Positions 25,861 to 35,542 of a DNA stretch of 64,000 nucleotides are shown piece after piece (the stretch's first letter is position 1; each line of letters opens with the position of its first letter). A program made the translations under genes and the position numbers. The stretch covers positions 34,361 through 98,360 of the forward strand of contig NZ_JADEYR010000012.1 of assembly GCF_015209585.1 (NCBI RefSeq), written 5' to 3'. Source of the DNA: Brachybacterium epidermidis. GTDB taxonomy: Bacteria > Actinomycetota > Actinomycetes > Actinomycetales > Dermabacteraceae. The notes below the pieces were generated by a model. That model saw nothing but the letters and a program-made list of their open reading frames with translations, was not told where the DNA came from and ran no database searches.

Positions 25861-27566
25861 GACAGGGGTCCTTCCTCGGATCCGGACGGGTTCTGCGGGG
25901 ACTGCCCGCTGCGCTTGCGCAGCAGGGCGATGAACATGGCGTCGGTGCCGTGGACGTGGGGCCACAGCTGCACGGAGGGGCCCGGGCCCAGGTCCACCTG
26001 GTCCTGGAGCTCGGGGTGGATGCCGGCGGCCACGGCAGGGCGGGCATCGAGCTGCTCGACGTCCTTGCGGCGACGCAGCACGTCGGTGACCACGAGGCGG
26101 GTCTCGGCCAGGTGCGGGGAGCAGGTCACGTAGGCGACCACTCCCCCGGGCGCGGCAGCGTCCAGCGCGGAGCCCAGCAGGTCCCTCTGCAGGGCGGCCA
26201 GCTGCCCGATGTCTCCCGGACTGCGGCGCCAGCGGGACTCCGGCCGGCGGCGCAGAGCGCCCAGCCCGGAGCAGGGCACGTCGGCCAGGACCCGACTGAA
26301 GTGTCCCGGCATCTCACGACCGATGGTGGTGCCGTCGGCGGTGCGGGTGGTGATCTCACAGCCGGCCTCCTGCAGGGTGGCCACCGCACGATCGACCAGC
26401 TCGGTGCGGTGGGGCTGCACCTCGATCGCCAGGAGCTCTGCATCGCTGCCCGGGGTGAGCCCGCCCAGCAGGGCCGTCTTCCCCCCGGGACCGGCGCACA
26501 GGTCCAGCCACCGTGCGGGGCCGTCCTGCTCGGCGAGCACCAGCTCGTCAGCACCGAGACCGAGGGCCAGTGCCATCAGCTGGCTGCCCTCGTCCTGCAC
26601 CGCAGCGCGGCCCTCCTTGACCGGGTCCATGCCGCCAGGATCCCCCGAGGGCCAGGTGGCCGCGAAGATGCTGAGATGCCCGCGGCCGGCCCCGTTGTCG
26701 ATCATCTCGTCGAGATCGGTGAGGCCCGGCCGCATCACCAGCGACACGGCAGGAGCCTGGTTCTGGGCGTCCAGGAGCGCATCGATCTCGGCACGATCCC
26801 GGCCGTGACCGGCCAGGGCGTCGGTGAGGGCGCGCACCACCCAGGTGGGGTGGGAATGGACGACGGCGAGGTGACCGGCGGGGTCCTGCTCCCGATCGGG
26901 AGCGACCTGGGCGATCCACTCCTCAGCGGTGCGCTCGCCGACTCGGCGCAGCACGGCGTTGACGAAGCTGGCCGCCCCGGCACCCACTGCGGAGCGGGCC
27001 AGGGCCACGGTCTCGGAGGTAGCGGCATGGGGGGCGACGCTCATGTCCACCAGCTGGTAGGCGCCCAGGCGCATCACGTCCAGCACATCGCCGTCGACCT
27101 CGTCCAGGCCGCGGTCGATGCAGGCGGCGAGGATGGCGTCCAGCCGGCCCCGGGCACGCAGGGAGCCGTAGAACAGCTCGGTGGCGAAGGCGGCGTCCCT
27201 GCCGGAGAGGCGGTGCCGGCGCAGCAGGCGCGGCAGCACCAGGTTGGCGTAGGCGTCGTCCTCGCGCACCGCGGCCAGGGCCTCGTAGGCGACCTGGCGG
27301 GAACCGGTGGCGGTGCGGCTGCGCTCGGAGGGGCGGGAACTGGACCATCCCCGGCGCGGCCCGCCCTGCCCTCGAGAGCCGGAGCGCTCGCGGCCCTGCG
27401 CGTCCCGTCCGTGACGGGGGCGCTCGCCGCGTCCGTGCTCGTCCCGGTCACGGTCCTCACGGCGGCCCCGGCCCTCGCGCCGGCCGCGCTCGTCTCGCCG
27501 GGACCGATCATCGCGGCGGCCCCGGCCGTCGCGGCGCGGCCGGGAGGCGTCGTCCTGGGGGCTCAT
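25857..27566 (-). CDS. rsmB: 16S rRNA (cytosine-C5)-methyltransferase RsmB with basic N-terminal extension
   Basis: A 569-residue protein. Residues 1-85 are Arg/Asp/Gly-rich ([14 protein letters not shown] style) and probably disordered or RNA-binding. From about 85 comes the NusB-like helical domain, then the SAM-dependent domain with [24 protein letters not shown] (the catalytic cysteine of motif IV/PC) and [10 protein letters not shown] (second cysteine). These identify the Fmu/RsmB group that methylates C967 of 16S rRNA. It overlaps fmt and rpe by four bases each. Confidence 0.92.
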   Translation of the reverse strand: MSPQDDASRPRRDGRGRRDDRSRRDERGRREGRGRREDRDRDEHGRGERPRHGRDAQGRERSGSRGQGGPRRGWSSSRPSERSRTATGSRQVAYEALAAVREDDAYANLVLPRLLRRHRLSGRDAAFATELFYGSLRARGRLDAILAACIDRGLDEVDGDVLDVMRLGAYQLVDMSVAPHAATSETVALARSAVGAGAASFVNAVLRRVGERTAEEWIAQVAPDREQDPAGHLAVVHSHPTWVVRALTDALAGHGRDRAEIDALLDAQNQAPAVSLVMRPGLTDLDEMIDNGAGRGHLSIFAATWPSGDPGGMDPVKEGRAAVQDEGSQLMALALGLGADELVLAEQDGPARWLDLCAGPGGKTALLGGLTPGSDAELLAIEVQPHRTELVDRAVATLQEAGCEITTRTADGTTIGREMPGHFSRVLADVPCSGLGALRRRPESRWRRSPGDIGQLAALQRDLLGSALDAAAPGGVVAYVTCSPHLAETRLVVTDVLRRRKDVEQLDARPAVAAGIHPELQDQVDLGPGPSVQLWPHVHGTDAMFIALLRKRSGQSPQNPSGSEEGPLS

Positions 27567-28525
27567 CGCTTCTCCTCGGGGGCATCGGTGTGGTCGTCGA
27601 ACGCGGCGTGCTCGTCCAGCGCGGCACCGCGGGCCCAGTCCGCACCCCGCATCGGACGCTTCCCTGCCGGTGCGAGCTGCGCTATCGCGAGGGGGTGGGT
27701 GCCGGTGCCCACCAGCAGGTGCCGCTTGGTGGCGTGCAGGGATCCCGGGGGCAGATCGGCCGGTGCCGCCGCGGGAGCCGCCTCCAACCCGAGCACCTTC
27801 ATGCGGCTTCCCTGCCAGTGCGTCCACGCGCCGGGATCCGGGCTCATGCCTCGGATGTGGGCACTCACCTGGGCAGCGGGAAGAGTCCAGTCGATGCGCG
27901 CCTCGGCGGTCGAGAGCTTGGCGGCATGGGTGGCCGCCGCATCGTCCTGGGAGGTGAAGGCAGCGGTGCCGTCCTCGAGGGCGTCCATCGCCTCGCACAG
28001 CAGGGAGGCTCCCTCCTGGGCCATGCCCTCCAACAGCTGCCCGGCCGTCTCGTAGGCACCGATCGGGCGGCGGCGGGTGGCGATGACGTCGCCGGTGTCC
28101 AGCCCCTCGTCCAGGCGGAACACCGTCATCCCGGTCGCGTCGGCTCCTGCGAGGACCGCTCTCTGCGCCGGAGCGGCGCCCCGCCACTCGGGCAGCAGGG
28201 AGAAGTGCAGGTTCACCCAGCCGTGGGTGGGGATCTCGAGGACCGGCCCCGGGATCAGCGCGCCGTAGGCGACCACAGCGGCCGCATCGGGGGCGAGGTC
28301 CCGCAGCTGCTGCTGCACCTGCTCGTCCCGAAGGGACGACGGGGTGAGCACGGGGATCCCGGCCTCGAGGGCGAAGGCCTTCACCGGGCTGGGCGTGAGC
28401 CTTCGGCCCCGACCGGAGGGGGCATCGGCGCGCGTGAGCACGGCGATCACCTCGTGCCGGGAGTCCAGCAGGGCACGCAGGGAGGGAAGGGCGGTGGCGG
28501 GGGTCCCCGCGAAGATCAGACGCAT
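27563..28525 (-). CDS. fmt: methionyl-tRNA formyltransferase
   Basis: A 320-residue enzyme that formylates initiator methionyl-tRNA. MRLIFAGTPATALPSL opens the nucleotide-like fold, and NLHFSLLPEWRGAAP carries the catalytic Asn and His with the SLLP motif. The C-terminal OB-like domain begins near 205 and its last conserved stretch is LPPGSLHATKRHLLVGTG. Length is typical. It lies 33 bases downstream of priA, and TAGACT about nine bases before its ATG could act as a local -10. Confidence 0.95.
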   Translation of the reverse strand: MRLIFAGTPATALPSLRALLDSRHEVIAVLTRADAPSGRGRRLTPSPVKAFALEAGIPVLTPSSLRDEQVQQQLRDLAPDAAAVVAYGALIPGPVLEIPTHGWVNLHFSLLPEWRGAAPAQRAVLAGADATGMTVFRLDEGLDTGDVIATRRRPIGAYETAGQLLEGMAQEGASLLCEAMDALEDGTAAFTSQDDAAATHAAKLSTAEARIDWTLPAAQVSAHIRGMSPDPGAWTHWQGSRMKVLGLEAAPAAAPADLPPGSLHATKRHLLVGTGTHPLAIAQLAPAGKRPMRGADWARGAALDEHAAFDDHTDAPEEKR

Positions 28526-28558
28526 GATCCCTCGAGTCTAGGTTCCGAACCTCCCGGT

Positions 28559-30775
28559 TCAGAACACCGACGGCGGGTCCAGACGGACCCGGAGGGATCC
28601 GGGAGCCTTGCGCGCCGGTGTCGCCTCCCGCTCGGCGCGCAGCGCAGCGGCGAGCTCCCGGGAGCGCTGAGGCTCCAGGCGCAGCACCGCCCTGGCCCGA
28701 CCGGGGGCATCGGGATCCCCGAGGTCGACGGGCCCGAACACGTCGGTGCCGTCGGGCAGCTCGACAGCCTCCAGGAAGGCGTGGCAGGCCTCGCGAGCCC
28801 CCACCACCTCCGCGGTGCGGGTGAAGGGCGGCAGGTCCAGTTCGCGCCGATCGGCCAGCACCCGGTCCCAGAACACCTCGGAGCGGTGCGCCACCAGGTG
28901 CCGGATGGCGGGCAGCGTGGAGGTGCCGACCACGAGCACCTCACCGCCGTCAACCGCGCTTCGCACCAGGGCGATCGCATTGCTCCAGCGGCGCACGGAC
29001 TCCACATCTGCGTCGTAGGCGGCGCGGGCCAGCATGGCATCGGCGTCCAGCAGCAGGGCTGCGGCGTAGCGGCCCCGGGGGGCGGGCTCAGCACCGGGGG
29101 TGGCCACCACGATGCCCCGCTCGGGCACGTCCTGGTCCTCCAGTGGGCCGTGGGCGCCCCCGCCGATGCGCAGCGGCACCTCGGGGAACGCACGGCGCAG
29201 CTCCTCGGCGGTGCGGGTGGATCCGATCACCATGGCGCGCACCTCTGCGCGGTGGCACTCCGGGCACCGGTAGCCATCCTCGCGGCGACCGCACACGCTG
29301 CACTGGAGGGGGCCGGTGCGGCCCGACAGCAGCAGGGGGCCGGCGCAGCGCGGGCAGCGGCAGCGGGTCCCACAGAAGGTGCAGGCCACCGCAGGGACGT
29401 AGCCGGAACGAGGCACCTGCACCAGCACCGGCCCGTGCTGGATGCCGGTGCGGATCACGCGCAGGGCCTCCCTCGGCAGCCGAGACCGGCCCGAGGGGCC
29501 CTCACGGTCACGCAGGTACTCGTCCATCGCCACGATGCGGGGACGGAGCTGTGTCAGCGGGGCCGGTTCCGGGTCCAGGCGGGTGAGGTAGCCGCTGTCG
29601 GTTAGGGCGCGCAGGGGGACGGCATCGCTGGCGGCCAGGAACAGCAGCGCGCAGCGCTCCTGGTGGGAGCGGCACTGCAGGACGGTGCGCGTGTGCGGGT
29701 AGGGGGCGCGGGGCTCTTCGAGCAGGTCATCGGCGCTGTCCCAGCAGATCGCCAGCGCCAGGTTCCGCACCGGGGCGAAGGCGGCGGAGCGGTTGCCGAG
29801 CACCACCCGGGTGGCACCTCGCAGGATGCGGCGGAAGGTGCGGTAGCGCTTCTCGGGCCCCTCGGTGCCGGCAAGGATCTCGTGCGCGACCCCCCGCGCT
29901 GTGAGCTCGTGGCTGAGTCGCTCCACATCGCGCTGGTCGGGGGCGATGACCAGCGCGCCGCGGTCCTGGTCGAGGGCGGCCACGGCATCGGCGGCCACCT
30001 CCGTCCAGGCGTCAGCAGGGTCCAGGGTGATGGTGGCGCGCGGCACGGGGCCCGCGGGCGCGCCCGCACGGGTGAGCAGCGCGGACAGCCCGCGGTAGCG
30101 GTCACCGGGGCGGGAGGGGCACGCCCCGTCCGGCTCCGTCGCTCCTGTCTCGGGCGCCTGCGTGCCCTCGGGTGGGCCCGCTTCGGCCGGCACCTGTGCT
30201 GCTTCTGCCTCCTCAGCCGCCCGCACTGCCTCCGATTCCTCGGCGGCGCGATCGTTCTTCTCGGCGCGGGCGTGCCGGGGAGGCAGCGCCAGCCGCAGCA
30301 CGTCACCGACGGTGCCGGCGCAGCGCGTGGCGACCTCCTCGCACACGCGCATCATCGCAGCGGGGACCACGATGTCGTCGGAGACCAGTCGGGTGAGCGG
30401 TGCCAGGGGTCGGTCCGTGGTGGGCCGGGCGGTGCGCTGCAGCACGATCCCCTCGGTGTCCCGTCCCGAGAAGCGCACCCGCACCCGCATGCCCGGGCTG
30501 GCCGCCGCCGTGGCTGGGGTGACGGCGTACTCGAAGGGCCGGTCCAGATGGGGCAGCACGCCGATCAGGCGCACGCTCGCCACCGGGTCCTCCTCGACCA
30601 CCTCGAAGCCGGCGGTGGTGCGCAACCCGGCGGCCCGGGACGCGGTGTCGCGTCCCGGGCCGGGGGTCTGGGTGGTGGTCGCCTCGGGGGCAGGGGCCTC
30701 GAACAGGCCGTCCTGCTCCCCGGGAGCGCCGGGGCGTGCGGTGGTCAGCGCTTGTGCACCGCCACCAGGTCGCAC
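28559..30775 (-). CDS. priA: primosomal protein N' (PriA), actinobacterial form without helicase motifs
   Basis: A 738-residue PriA-like protein of the replication restart pathway. The N-terminal DNA-binding region is recognisable at VASVRLIGVLPHLDRPFEYAV and GMRVRVRFSGR. The zinc-binding module is present (CTFCGTRCRCPRC, then CSVCGRREDGYRCPECH). No Walker A GxGKT or DEEH motif is found where the helicase core should be, and GALVIAPDQRDVERL stands in its place. Loss of ATPase motifs is known for actinobacterial PriA. An Ala/Glu-rich insert occupies about 170-215. GTG 30775 overlaps the FKBP gene by 31 bases, so the start is uncertain. Confidence 0.85.
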   Translation of the reverse strand: MRPGGGAQALTTARPGAPGEQDGLFEAPAPEATTTQTPGPGRDTASRAAGLRTTAGFEVVEEDPVASVRLIGVLPHLDRPFEYAVTPATAAASPGMRVRVRFSGRDTEGIVLQRTARPTTDRPLAPLTRLVSDDIVVPAAMMRVCEEVATRCAGTVGDVLRLALPPRHARAEKNDRAAEESEAVRAAEEAEAAQVPAEAGPPEGTQAPETGATEPDGACPSRPGDRYRGLSALLTRAGAPAGPVPRATITLDPADAWTEVAADAVAALDQDRGALVIAPDQRDVERLSHELTARGVAHEILAGTEGPEKRYRTFRRILRGATRVVLGNRSAAFAPVRNLALAICWDSADDLLEEPRAPYPHTRTVLQCRSHQERCALLFLAASDAVPLRALTDSGYLTRLDPEPAPLTQLRPRIVAMDEYLRDREGPSGRSRLPREALRVIRTGIQHGPVLVQVPRSGYVPAVACTFCGTRCRCPRCAGPLLLSGRTGPLQCSVCGRREDGYRCPECHRAEVRAMVIGSTRTAEELRRAFPEVPLRIGGGAHGPLEDQDVPERGIVVATPGAEPAPRGRYAAALLLDADAMLARAAYDADVESVRRWSNAIALVRSAVDGGEVLVVGTSTLPAIRHLVAHRSEVFWDRVLADRRELDLPPFTRTAEVVGAREACHAFLEAVELPDGTDVFGPVDLGDPDAPGRARAVLRLEPQRSRELAAALRAEREATPARKAPGSLRVRLDPPSVF

Positions 30776-31182
30776 ACGAAGATGAGCGTCTCGCCGGGGG
30801 CGATCATGGGCGGGGCACCGGTGTCGCCGTAGGCGAGGTGCGCGGGGATGTCCAGGCGACGACGGCCGCCCACCTTCATTCCCTGCACGCCCTGGTCCCA
30901 GCCGGAGATGACCTGTCCCACGCCGAGCTGGAAGCGCAGCGGCTCGCCGCGGTCCCAGGAGGCGTCGAACTGCTCGCCGGTGGAGTGGGAGACGCCCACG
31001 TAGTGGACGTCGACCACGTCGCCGCAGCCGGCCTCCTCGCCGTCACCGGTGATCTCGTCGGTGATCACCAGGTCGGTGGGGGCAGGGCCCTCGGGGTGGT
31101 CGATCTCGGCTTGCTGCGGTCGTCCATGCGTACCTCCTGGATCGGGATAGGTCGTTGTGGGGCGGGGTCGCGGTACGGTCAC
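30745..31182 (-). CDS. FKBP-type peptidyl-prolyl isomerase, likely frameshifted near its start
   Basis: A single-domain cytoplasmic FKBP with the full core: DVVDVHYVGV, GEQFDASWDRGEP, VISGWDQGVQGMKVGGRR and YGDTGAPPMIAPGETLIFVCDL. The open frame begins at GTG 31182, overlapping the previous stop. However, a perfect AGGAGG (31133-31138) and ATG (31127) lie in another frame and read MDDRSKP; adding one G near 31107 joins them to EIDHPEG, the N-terminus expected for this family. A one-base deletion is therefore likely. As written, translation from 31182 would give about 19 extra, unconserved residues. Confidence 0.8.
   Translation of the reverse strand: MTVPRPRPTTTYPDPGGTHGRPQQAEIDHPEGPAPTDLVITDEITGDGEEAGCGDVVDVHYVGVSHSTGEQFDASWDRGEPLRFQLGVGQVISGWDQGVQGMKVGGRRRLDIPAHLAYGDTGAPPMIAPGETLIFVCDLVAVHKR
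31133..31138 (-). promoter_or_regulatory. Shine-Dalgarno site for the out-of-frame FKBP ATG
   Basis: AGGAGG on the minus strand stands five bases before ATG 31127. That ATG is one base out of frame with the conserved FKBP body, so the site supports an indel between 31100 and 31127. Confidence 0.7.
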
Positions 31183-32135
31183 TCGATCTTATGGGCTGCG
31201 TCCAGCACGTCCACCACGAACACCAGGGTCTTTCCGCCGAGCTCGTGGAGCTCCGGGTCCTCGCCGTAGGCGTCCGCTGGCGGGATCACCAGCATCACCT
31301 GGCTTCCCACGGGAAGGTCCAGAAGGTGCTGGTCCCAGCCGGTGATCACCATGCCCTGCCCCTGGACGAAGCTGAAGGGAGCACCGCGGTCCCACGAGGA
31401 GTCGAACTGCTCCCCGGTGTCCCAGGCCCAGCCGGTGTACTGCATGGTGAGGAAATCGCCCTCGCGGGTGGCATCGCCCGTGCCCTCGATCAGCAGCTCG
31501 CGGGTGGTCTTGGTGGGCGGCTCCCCCTTGGGGGCGCCGTCCAGGGAGGGGGCGCCGTTCTCGCCGAGGGTCACGGCGGGGAAGTCGCCGCTGGGATCCT
31601 GCGGCTTCCCCTCGGCGCGCAGCGGAGCGACGATGCGGTCGATGTCCCCCACTTGGATCAGGGACATGGACTGGCCGGTCTGGCTCTGCTGCCAGCCGGC
31701 CATGGCGAATCGCGAGCCCACCGTCACGGTGGTGAAGAAGGTCGCCGCCTGCTCCCCGATCGTCTGTGCGTCGACCTGCATGCCACCGGCCGGGGCGCCC
31801 TGCCACCAGGACTGCAGCATCTCGCCGGTGGAGGCATCCACGTAGGCGCTGCGCATGATCACGGTGTCCCCGGCGGCGATGGTCTCGCCGTCACCGGGCA
31901 CCACCACCACGGCATCGGGTGCGGTGACCTGCAGCGGCGCCTCGAACTCGACGGTCGGCTCGGAGCCGAGGTCCTCGCTGACGGTCACGGCCGACAGGAT
32001 GGCGCCCTCACCGCCCCCGTCGGAGCCCGTCGCACCGGTCTGCTCCGGATCGGTGCCGTCGTCGGAGCAGGCGGCCAGTCCGATCGCGGCGGTCGCGGCG
32101 AGAGCGGTGGAGAGCAGGGTACGGCGGCGGATCAC
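31179..32135 (-). CDS. FKBP-type peptidyl-prolyl isomerase lipoprotein
   Basis: A 318-residue exported lipoprotein. The N-terminus RRRTLLSTALAATAAIGLAAC is a lipoprotein signal with lipobox LAAC; the Cys at about 22 would be acylated by Lgt/Lnt. A degenerate FKBP-like region (about 75-160) precedes a C-terminal FKBP domain with TMQYTGWAWDTGEQFDSSWDRG, GMVITGWDQHLLDLPVGSQVML and GGKTLVFVVDVLD. It may help fold exported proteins. GTG 32135 is supported by GAAAGG upstream. It lies 92 bases after pafA, and its stop overlaps the GTG of the second FKBP gene. Confidence 0.9.
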   Translation of the reverse strand: MIRRRTLLSTALAATAAIGLAACSDDGTDPEQTGATGSDGGGEGAILSAVTVSEDLGSEPTVEFEAPLQVTAPDAVVVVPGDGETIAAGDTVIMRSAYVDASTGEMLQSWWQGAPAGGMQVDAQTIGEQAATFFTTVTVGSRFAMAGWQQSQTGQSMSLIQVGDIDRIVAPLRAEGKPQDPSGDFPAVTLGENGAPSLDGAPKGEPPTKTTRELLIEGTGDATREGDFLTMQYTGWAWDTGEQFDSSWDRGAPFSFVQGQGMVITGWDQHLLDLPVGSQVMLVIPPADAYGEDPELHELGGKTLVFVVDVLDAAHKIE

Positions 32136-32227
32136 CAGGGGGCCTTTCGGGTAGGGACGCCCGGCACGGGCGCGGTCACAGCGTACGGCGTCGGCACGGG
32201 ACGGGCTCCCAGGCCGACGCCGCCCGC

Positions 32228-33622
32228 TCAGGCGGGCAGGGGCGGTTCGGTCGCGCCGCCGGCGGCACGGATCTCCGCCAGCAGGGCCTCCACCTCGGCG
32301 GACTCGGTGGTGAAGGGGTCCAGCAGCTGCACGGGCATCGCGCCTGGCCGGGTCAGGCGCAGCGTGGTCCAGTCCACCACGTGGTCCACACCGTTGTCCT
32401 GGGCGGCGGTGACCACCTGGCCGCGCAGGTGCGCGCGGGTGGTGGTGGGCGCCACGGTGCGGGCACGCTCGATGCGCTCCTGGGAAAGGATCGACGGTGC
32501 CAGGCCCCGTCGAGTCAGGGCGGCGAACACGCCGCGCTCGGGATCGATGTCGTGGTAGGCGAGGTCCAGCCGCTCGATCGCGGGATCGGCAAGGTCCACG
32601 CCGCGGCGCTGGGCGACCTGCTCGAACAGCCTCTCCTTGATCGCCCAGTCCAGGTGGAGGGCGGCCCAGGCACGATCCCCGGTGCGTACGGCGTCCAGCC
32701 CGCGCTGCCAGGTCTCCAGCGTGTCCTGCTCGTCCCGGTCCCCCGGCTCGGCGTGCTCGGCGGCCACGTCCAGCCATCGCTGCTGGACCTCGAGCGCGCT
32801 GGTGGTGCCGCCGTCGGCGGTGGGGATCGGAGCTCGGCCGCTCAGGTCGCGGGCGACGGCTCGGATGGCGGAGATGTCGTCGCGCAGGGTGAGATCCGGC
32901 AGGGCCCGCCCGGATTCGATGGCCCGCAGCACCAGGTCGGTGGTCGCGAAGCGCAGGTGCGTGGAGGCCTCGCTCATGGTGGAGTCGCCCACGATCACAT
33001 GCAGGCGGCGGAACCGCCCGGGATCGCCGTGGGGCTCGTCGCGGGTGTTGATGATGGGGCGGGTGCGGGTGGTGGCGGAGGAGACCGCCTCCCACATGTG
33101 GTCGCTGCGGCGGGAGAACACGAAGCGGGCCCCGTCCTCGTCCCGCACCACTCCCCCGGCACCGGTGAGGATCTGGCGGGTGACCAGGAAGGGCAGCAGG
33201 TAGCGAGGCAGACGGGTGAACTCGCCGCGCCGGTCCACCAGGTAGTTCTCGTGCGAGCCGAAGGAGTTTCCCTCGGAGTCGACGTTGTTCTTCAGCAGAT
33301 GGATGCGGGCGTCCTGCGCGTCGGCCGCCAGGCGCTCGTTGGCGTCCTGGACCAGCTCGCCGAGGATGCGCTCGCCGGCGCGGTCCTGGGCCACCAGGTC
33401 CCACCAGTCGTCGCACTCGGCGGTGGCGAACTCCGGGTGGGAGCCCACGTCGAGGTAGAGGCGGGCCGCGTTGGTGAGGAACACGTTGGAGGACCTTCCC
33501 CGGGCGACCACCGGCCGGAACAGCTCCCGTGCCGCGGCCTCGGGCTCGAGGGCGCGGGTGCCGTCGGACCGCACGCACACCAGGCCGAACTCGGTCTCGA
33601 GTCCTCCTACCCGACGCTTCAT
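32228..33622 (-). CDS. pafA: Pup--protein ligase
   Basis: A 464-residue glutamine-synthetase-like ligase that links the C-terminal glutamate of Pup to lysines of target proteins with ATP. RRVGGLETEFG contains catalytic E9, and ARLYLDVGSHPEFATAEC contains the catalytic base D58 (matching the known Asp of mycobacterial PafA). NNVDSEGNSFGSHENYL and INTRDEPH continue the active site. Length is typical. It starts 4 bases after pup. The proteasome genes prcB and prcA, usually between pup and pafA, are absent. Confidence 0.97.
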   Translation of the reverse strand: MKRRVGGLETEFGLVCVRSDGTRALEPEAAARELFRPVVARGRSSNVFLTNAARLYLDVGSHPEFATAECDDWWDLVAQDRAGERILGELVQDANERLAADAQDARIHLLKNNVDSEGNSFGSHENYLVDRRGEFTRLPRYLLPFLVTRQILTGAGGVVRDEDGARFVFSRRSDHMWEAVSSATTRTRPIINTRDEPHGDPGRFRRLHVIVGDSTMSEASTHLRFATTDLVLRAIESGRALPDLTLRDDISAIRAVARDLSGRAPIPTADGGTTSALEVQQRWLDVAAEHAEPGDRDEQDTLETWQRGLDAVRTGDRAWAALHLDWAIKERLFEQVAQRRGVDLADPAIERLDLAYHDIDPERGVFAALTRRGLAPSILSQERIERARTVAPTTTRAHLRGQVVTAAQDNGVDHVVDWTTLRLTRPGAMPVQLLDPFTTESAEVEALLAEIRAAGGATEPPLPA

Positions 33623-33626
33623 CGGG

Positions 33627-33815
33627 TCACTGCCCGCCCTTCTGGACGAAGGAGCGCACGAAGGTCTCGGCGTTGGCCTCCAGCACGGAGTCGATCTCGT
33701 CGAGGAGGTCGTCGGCGCCCTGGGCGGAGGCGAAGGTCTGCCCGCCGGTGACGGACTGGTCGTCCGCGGCGTCGTCCTCGCCGGGGCCGGGGGCGTTCAG
33801 GGACTGCTGGCTCAT
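33627..33815 (-). CDS. pup: prokaryotic ubiquitin-like protein Pup
   Basis: A 62-residue disordered, acidic protein modifier. The C-terminal half ANAETFVRSFVQKGGQ follows the conserved Mpa-binding coiled-coil region (DDLLDEIDSVLEAN). It ends in GGQ, so Dop must deamidate the last Gln to Glu before PafA can attach it. The ATG overlaps the dop stop by four bases and the gene lies 4 bases before pafA. Confidence 0.98.
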   Translation of the reverse strand: MSQQSLNAPGPGEDDAADDQSVTGGQTFASAQGADDLLDEIDSVLEANAETFVRSFVQKGGQ

Positions 33816-35542
33816 GGCTGCTCCTGGTCGTCGTGGTGATCGTTGGGCTGGGTCGGGGAGTCGTCGTGGGTGGAAGGCACGGCGGCGGTGACGGCGCGGC
33901 GCAGGGCCTCCAGCACGGTGTCGACATCTGCGGAGGGGTCGACGTGGTGGTGGGCGCACCAGGCGGCGGAGCCGATCAGCGGGTCGGCCAGCCGCAGGCG
34001 CGCACCGCCCTCGGAGCCGGCCACCGTGATGGTGTCCCAGCCCGCCGCGGGCACGCGTGCTCGGTGGTGGGTGATGAGGCTGCCGCGGAGGTGTGCGCGG
34101 GTGGAGGCCGGGGGCGTGACCACGGCGCGGTCGACCTCCTGCTCGCTGACCAGGGTGCGCACCCTGCCGGAGGCGCGCATCCGCTCGAACAGCCCCGTCG
34201 CGGGGCGCAGGTCGGAGTACTGCAGGTCGATCGCGTACAGGCGGGGATCGGACCAGTCCAGCCCGTGGCGGGCACGGTACCCGTCCAGCAGGCGCAGCTT
34301 GCCGGCCCATTCCACCCTGTCCGCAGCCAGCATCGGGTCGCGCTCGAGCAGGTCCAGGATCTCGCCCCAGGCTGTGAGCACCGCGGTGGTCTCCTCGTCG
34401 TCCCCATCGGCGACCTCGCGCAGGGCATCGAGATGGGCGCGCTGGATCTGCAGCGCGGTCATCTCGCGGCCGTCCCTCAGGGGCACCGTGGCGCGCAGCG
34501 TGGGGTCGTGGCTGATGGTGTGCACGGCCTCCACCGGATCGGCCAGGGTCAGGTCGGGCAGGACCCGGCTTCCGCTGCGGTGCTGGGCCTCGATCGCGGC
34601 GAGCACCAGGGAGGTGGCGCCGAGCTTGAGGAAGGTGGACTCCTCCAGCAGGTTGGCGTCCCCGATGATCACGTGCAGGCGGCGGTGGCGGGAGGGGTCG
34701 GCGTGGGGTTCGTCTCGGGTGTTGACGATGGGCCGGTTCAGGGTGGTCTCCAGCCCCACCTCGGCCTCGATGAAGTCGGCCCGCGAGGAGATCTGGAAGC
34801 CGGGTGCGGTGCCGCGCGGACCGATGCCCACGCGCCCGGCACCGACGAGCACCTGGCGTGTGGCCAGGAACGGCAGCAAGGCGGCGACCACGTCGTCGAA
34901 GGGGACGGCCCGGTCCAGCAGATAGTTCTCGTGAGTGCCGTAGGAGGCGCCCTTGCCGTCGGTGTTGTTCTTGTACAGCGCCACCTCGGGGATGCCGTCG
35001 GCCCCAGCCAGGATGCTCATGGCGCGGCGGGCGATGACCTCTCCGGCCCGGTCGGTGACCACGGCCTCCCGGGCGCGCAGCACCTCCGGTGCGGAGTACT
35101 CCGGGTGGGCGTGGTCCACGTACCAGCGAGCCCCGTTGACCAGCACGGCGTTGCCTATGGAGCGGTGGGCGGCCCAGGTGAGCACCTCGTCGTCCTCGCC
35201 CTCGGGCGGGATCTCCGGTCCCTGCAGGGGCGCGTCGAGGTCCACGCTGGGCACGTGGGCGTCGCGCACCTGGTCGGTGAGCTGGGTGGGGTGGGCGGCG
35301 GCGCGCTGGATCTCGAAGCCGCGGGCGTCACGCAGCGGGGACTCGTCGCCGTAGTCCCAGCGCACGCGCCGGCCGCGCTCGCCCTCGGCCGGGTCCAGCA
35401 GGGCGTAGGCGCCGACGGTGAGGTGGGACAGCAGGATGGAGCTGCCGACCCCGGCGCGGGCGCGGTCCTCCGGGTCGGCGTGCAGCACGCCGAACTCGGT
35501 CTCGATGCCCATCACGCGCTCGGTGGTCAGGCGGCGGCTCAT
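33812..35542 (-). CDS. dop: Pup deamidase/depupylase
   Basis: A 576-residue homologue of PafA that converts Pup Gln to Glu and removes Pup from proteins. MGIETEFGV holds E14, and [16 protein letters not shown] holds the nucleophile-like D143. The Dop-specific loop after about residue 55 ([16 protein letters not shown]) separates it from PafA. It is longer than the usual 500 residues, partly from an unconserved C-terminal tail rich in His and Asp ([10 protein letters not shown]). It overlaps mpa and pup by four bases each. Confidence 0.96.
   Translation of the reverse strand: MSRRLTTERVMGIETEFGVLHADPEDRARAGVGSSILLSHLTVGAYALLDPAEGERGRRVRWDYGDESPLRDARGFEIQRAAAHPTQLTDQVRDAHVPSVDLDAPLQGPEIPPEGEDDEVLTWAAHRSIGNAVLVNGARWYVDHAHPEYSAPEVLRAREAVVTDRAGEVIARRAMSILAGADGIPEVALYKNNTDGKGASYGTHENYLLDRAVPFDDVVAALLPFLATRQVLVGAGRVGIGPRGTAPGFQISSRADFIEAEVGLETTLNRPIVNTRDEPHADPSRHRRLHVIIGDANLLEESTFLKLGATSLVLAAIEAQHRSGSRVLPDLTLADPVEAVHTISHDPTLRATVPLRDGREMTALQIQRAHLDALREVADGDDEETTAVLTAWGEILDLLERDPMLAADRVEWAGKLRLLDGYRARHGLDWSDPRLYAIDLQYSDLRPATGLFERMRASGRVRTLVSEQEVDRAVVTPPASTRAHLRGSLITHHRARVPAAGWDTITVAGSEGGARLRLADPLIGSAAWCAHHHVDPSADVDTVLEALRRAVTAAVPSTHDDSPTQPNDHHDDQEQP

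Noticed and set aside
33623..33626. Possible prcB/prcA genes between pup and pafA
   Set aside because: Only four bases lie between the two genes, and no proteasome-subunit-like translation was seen in any frame of the neighbouring region.
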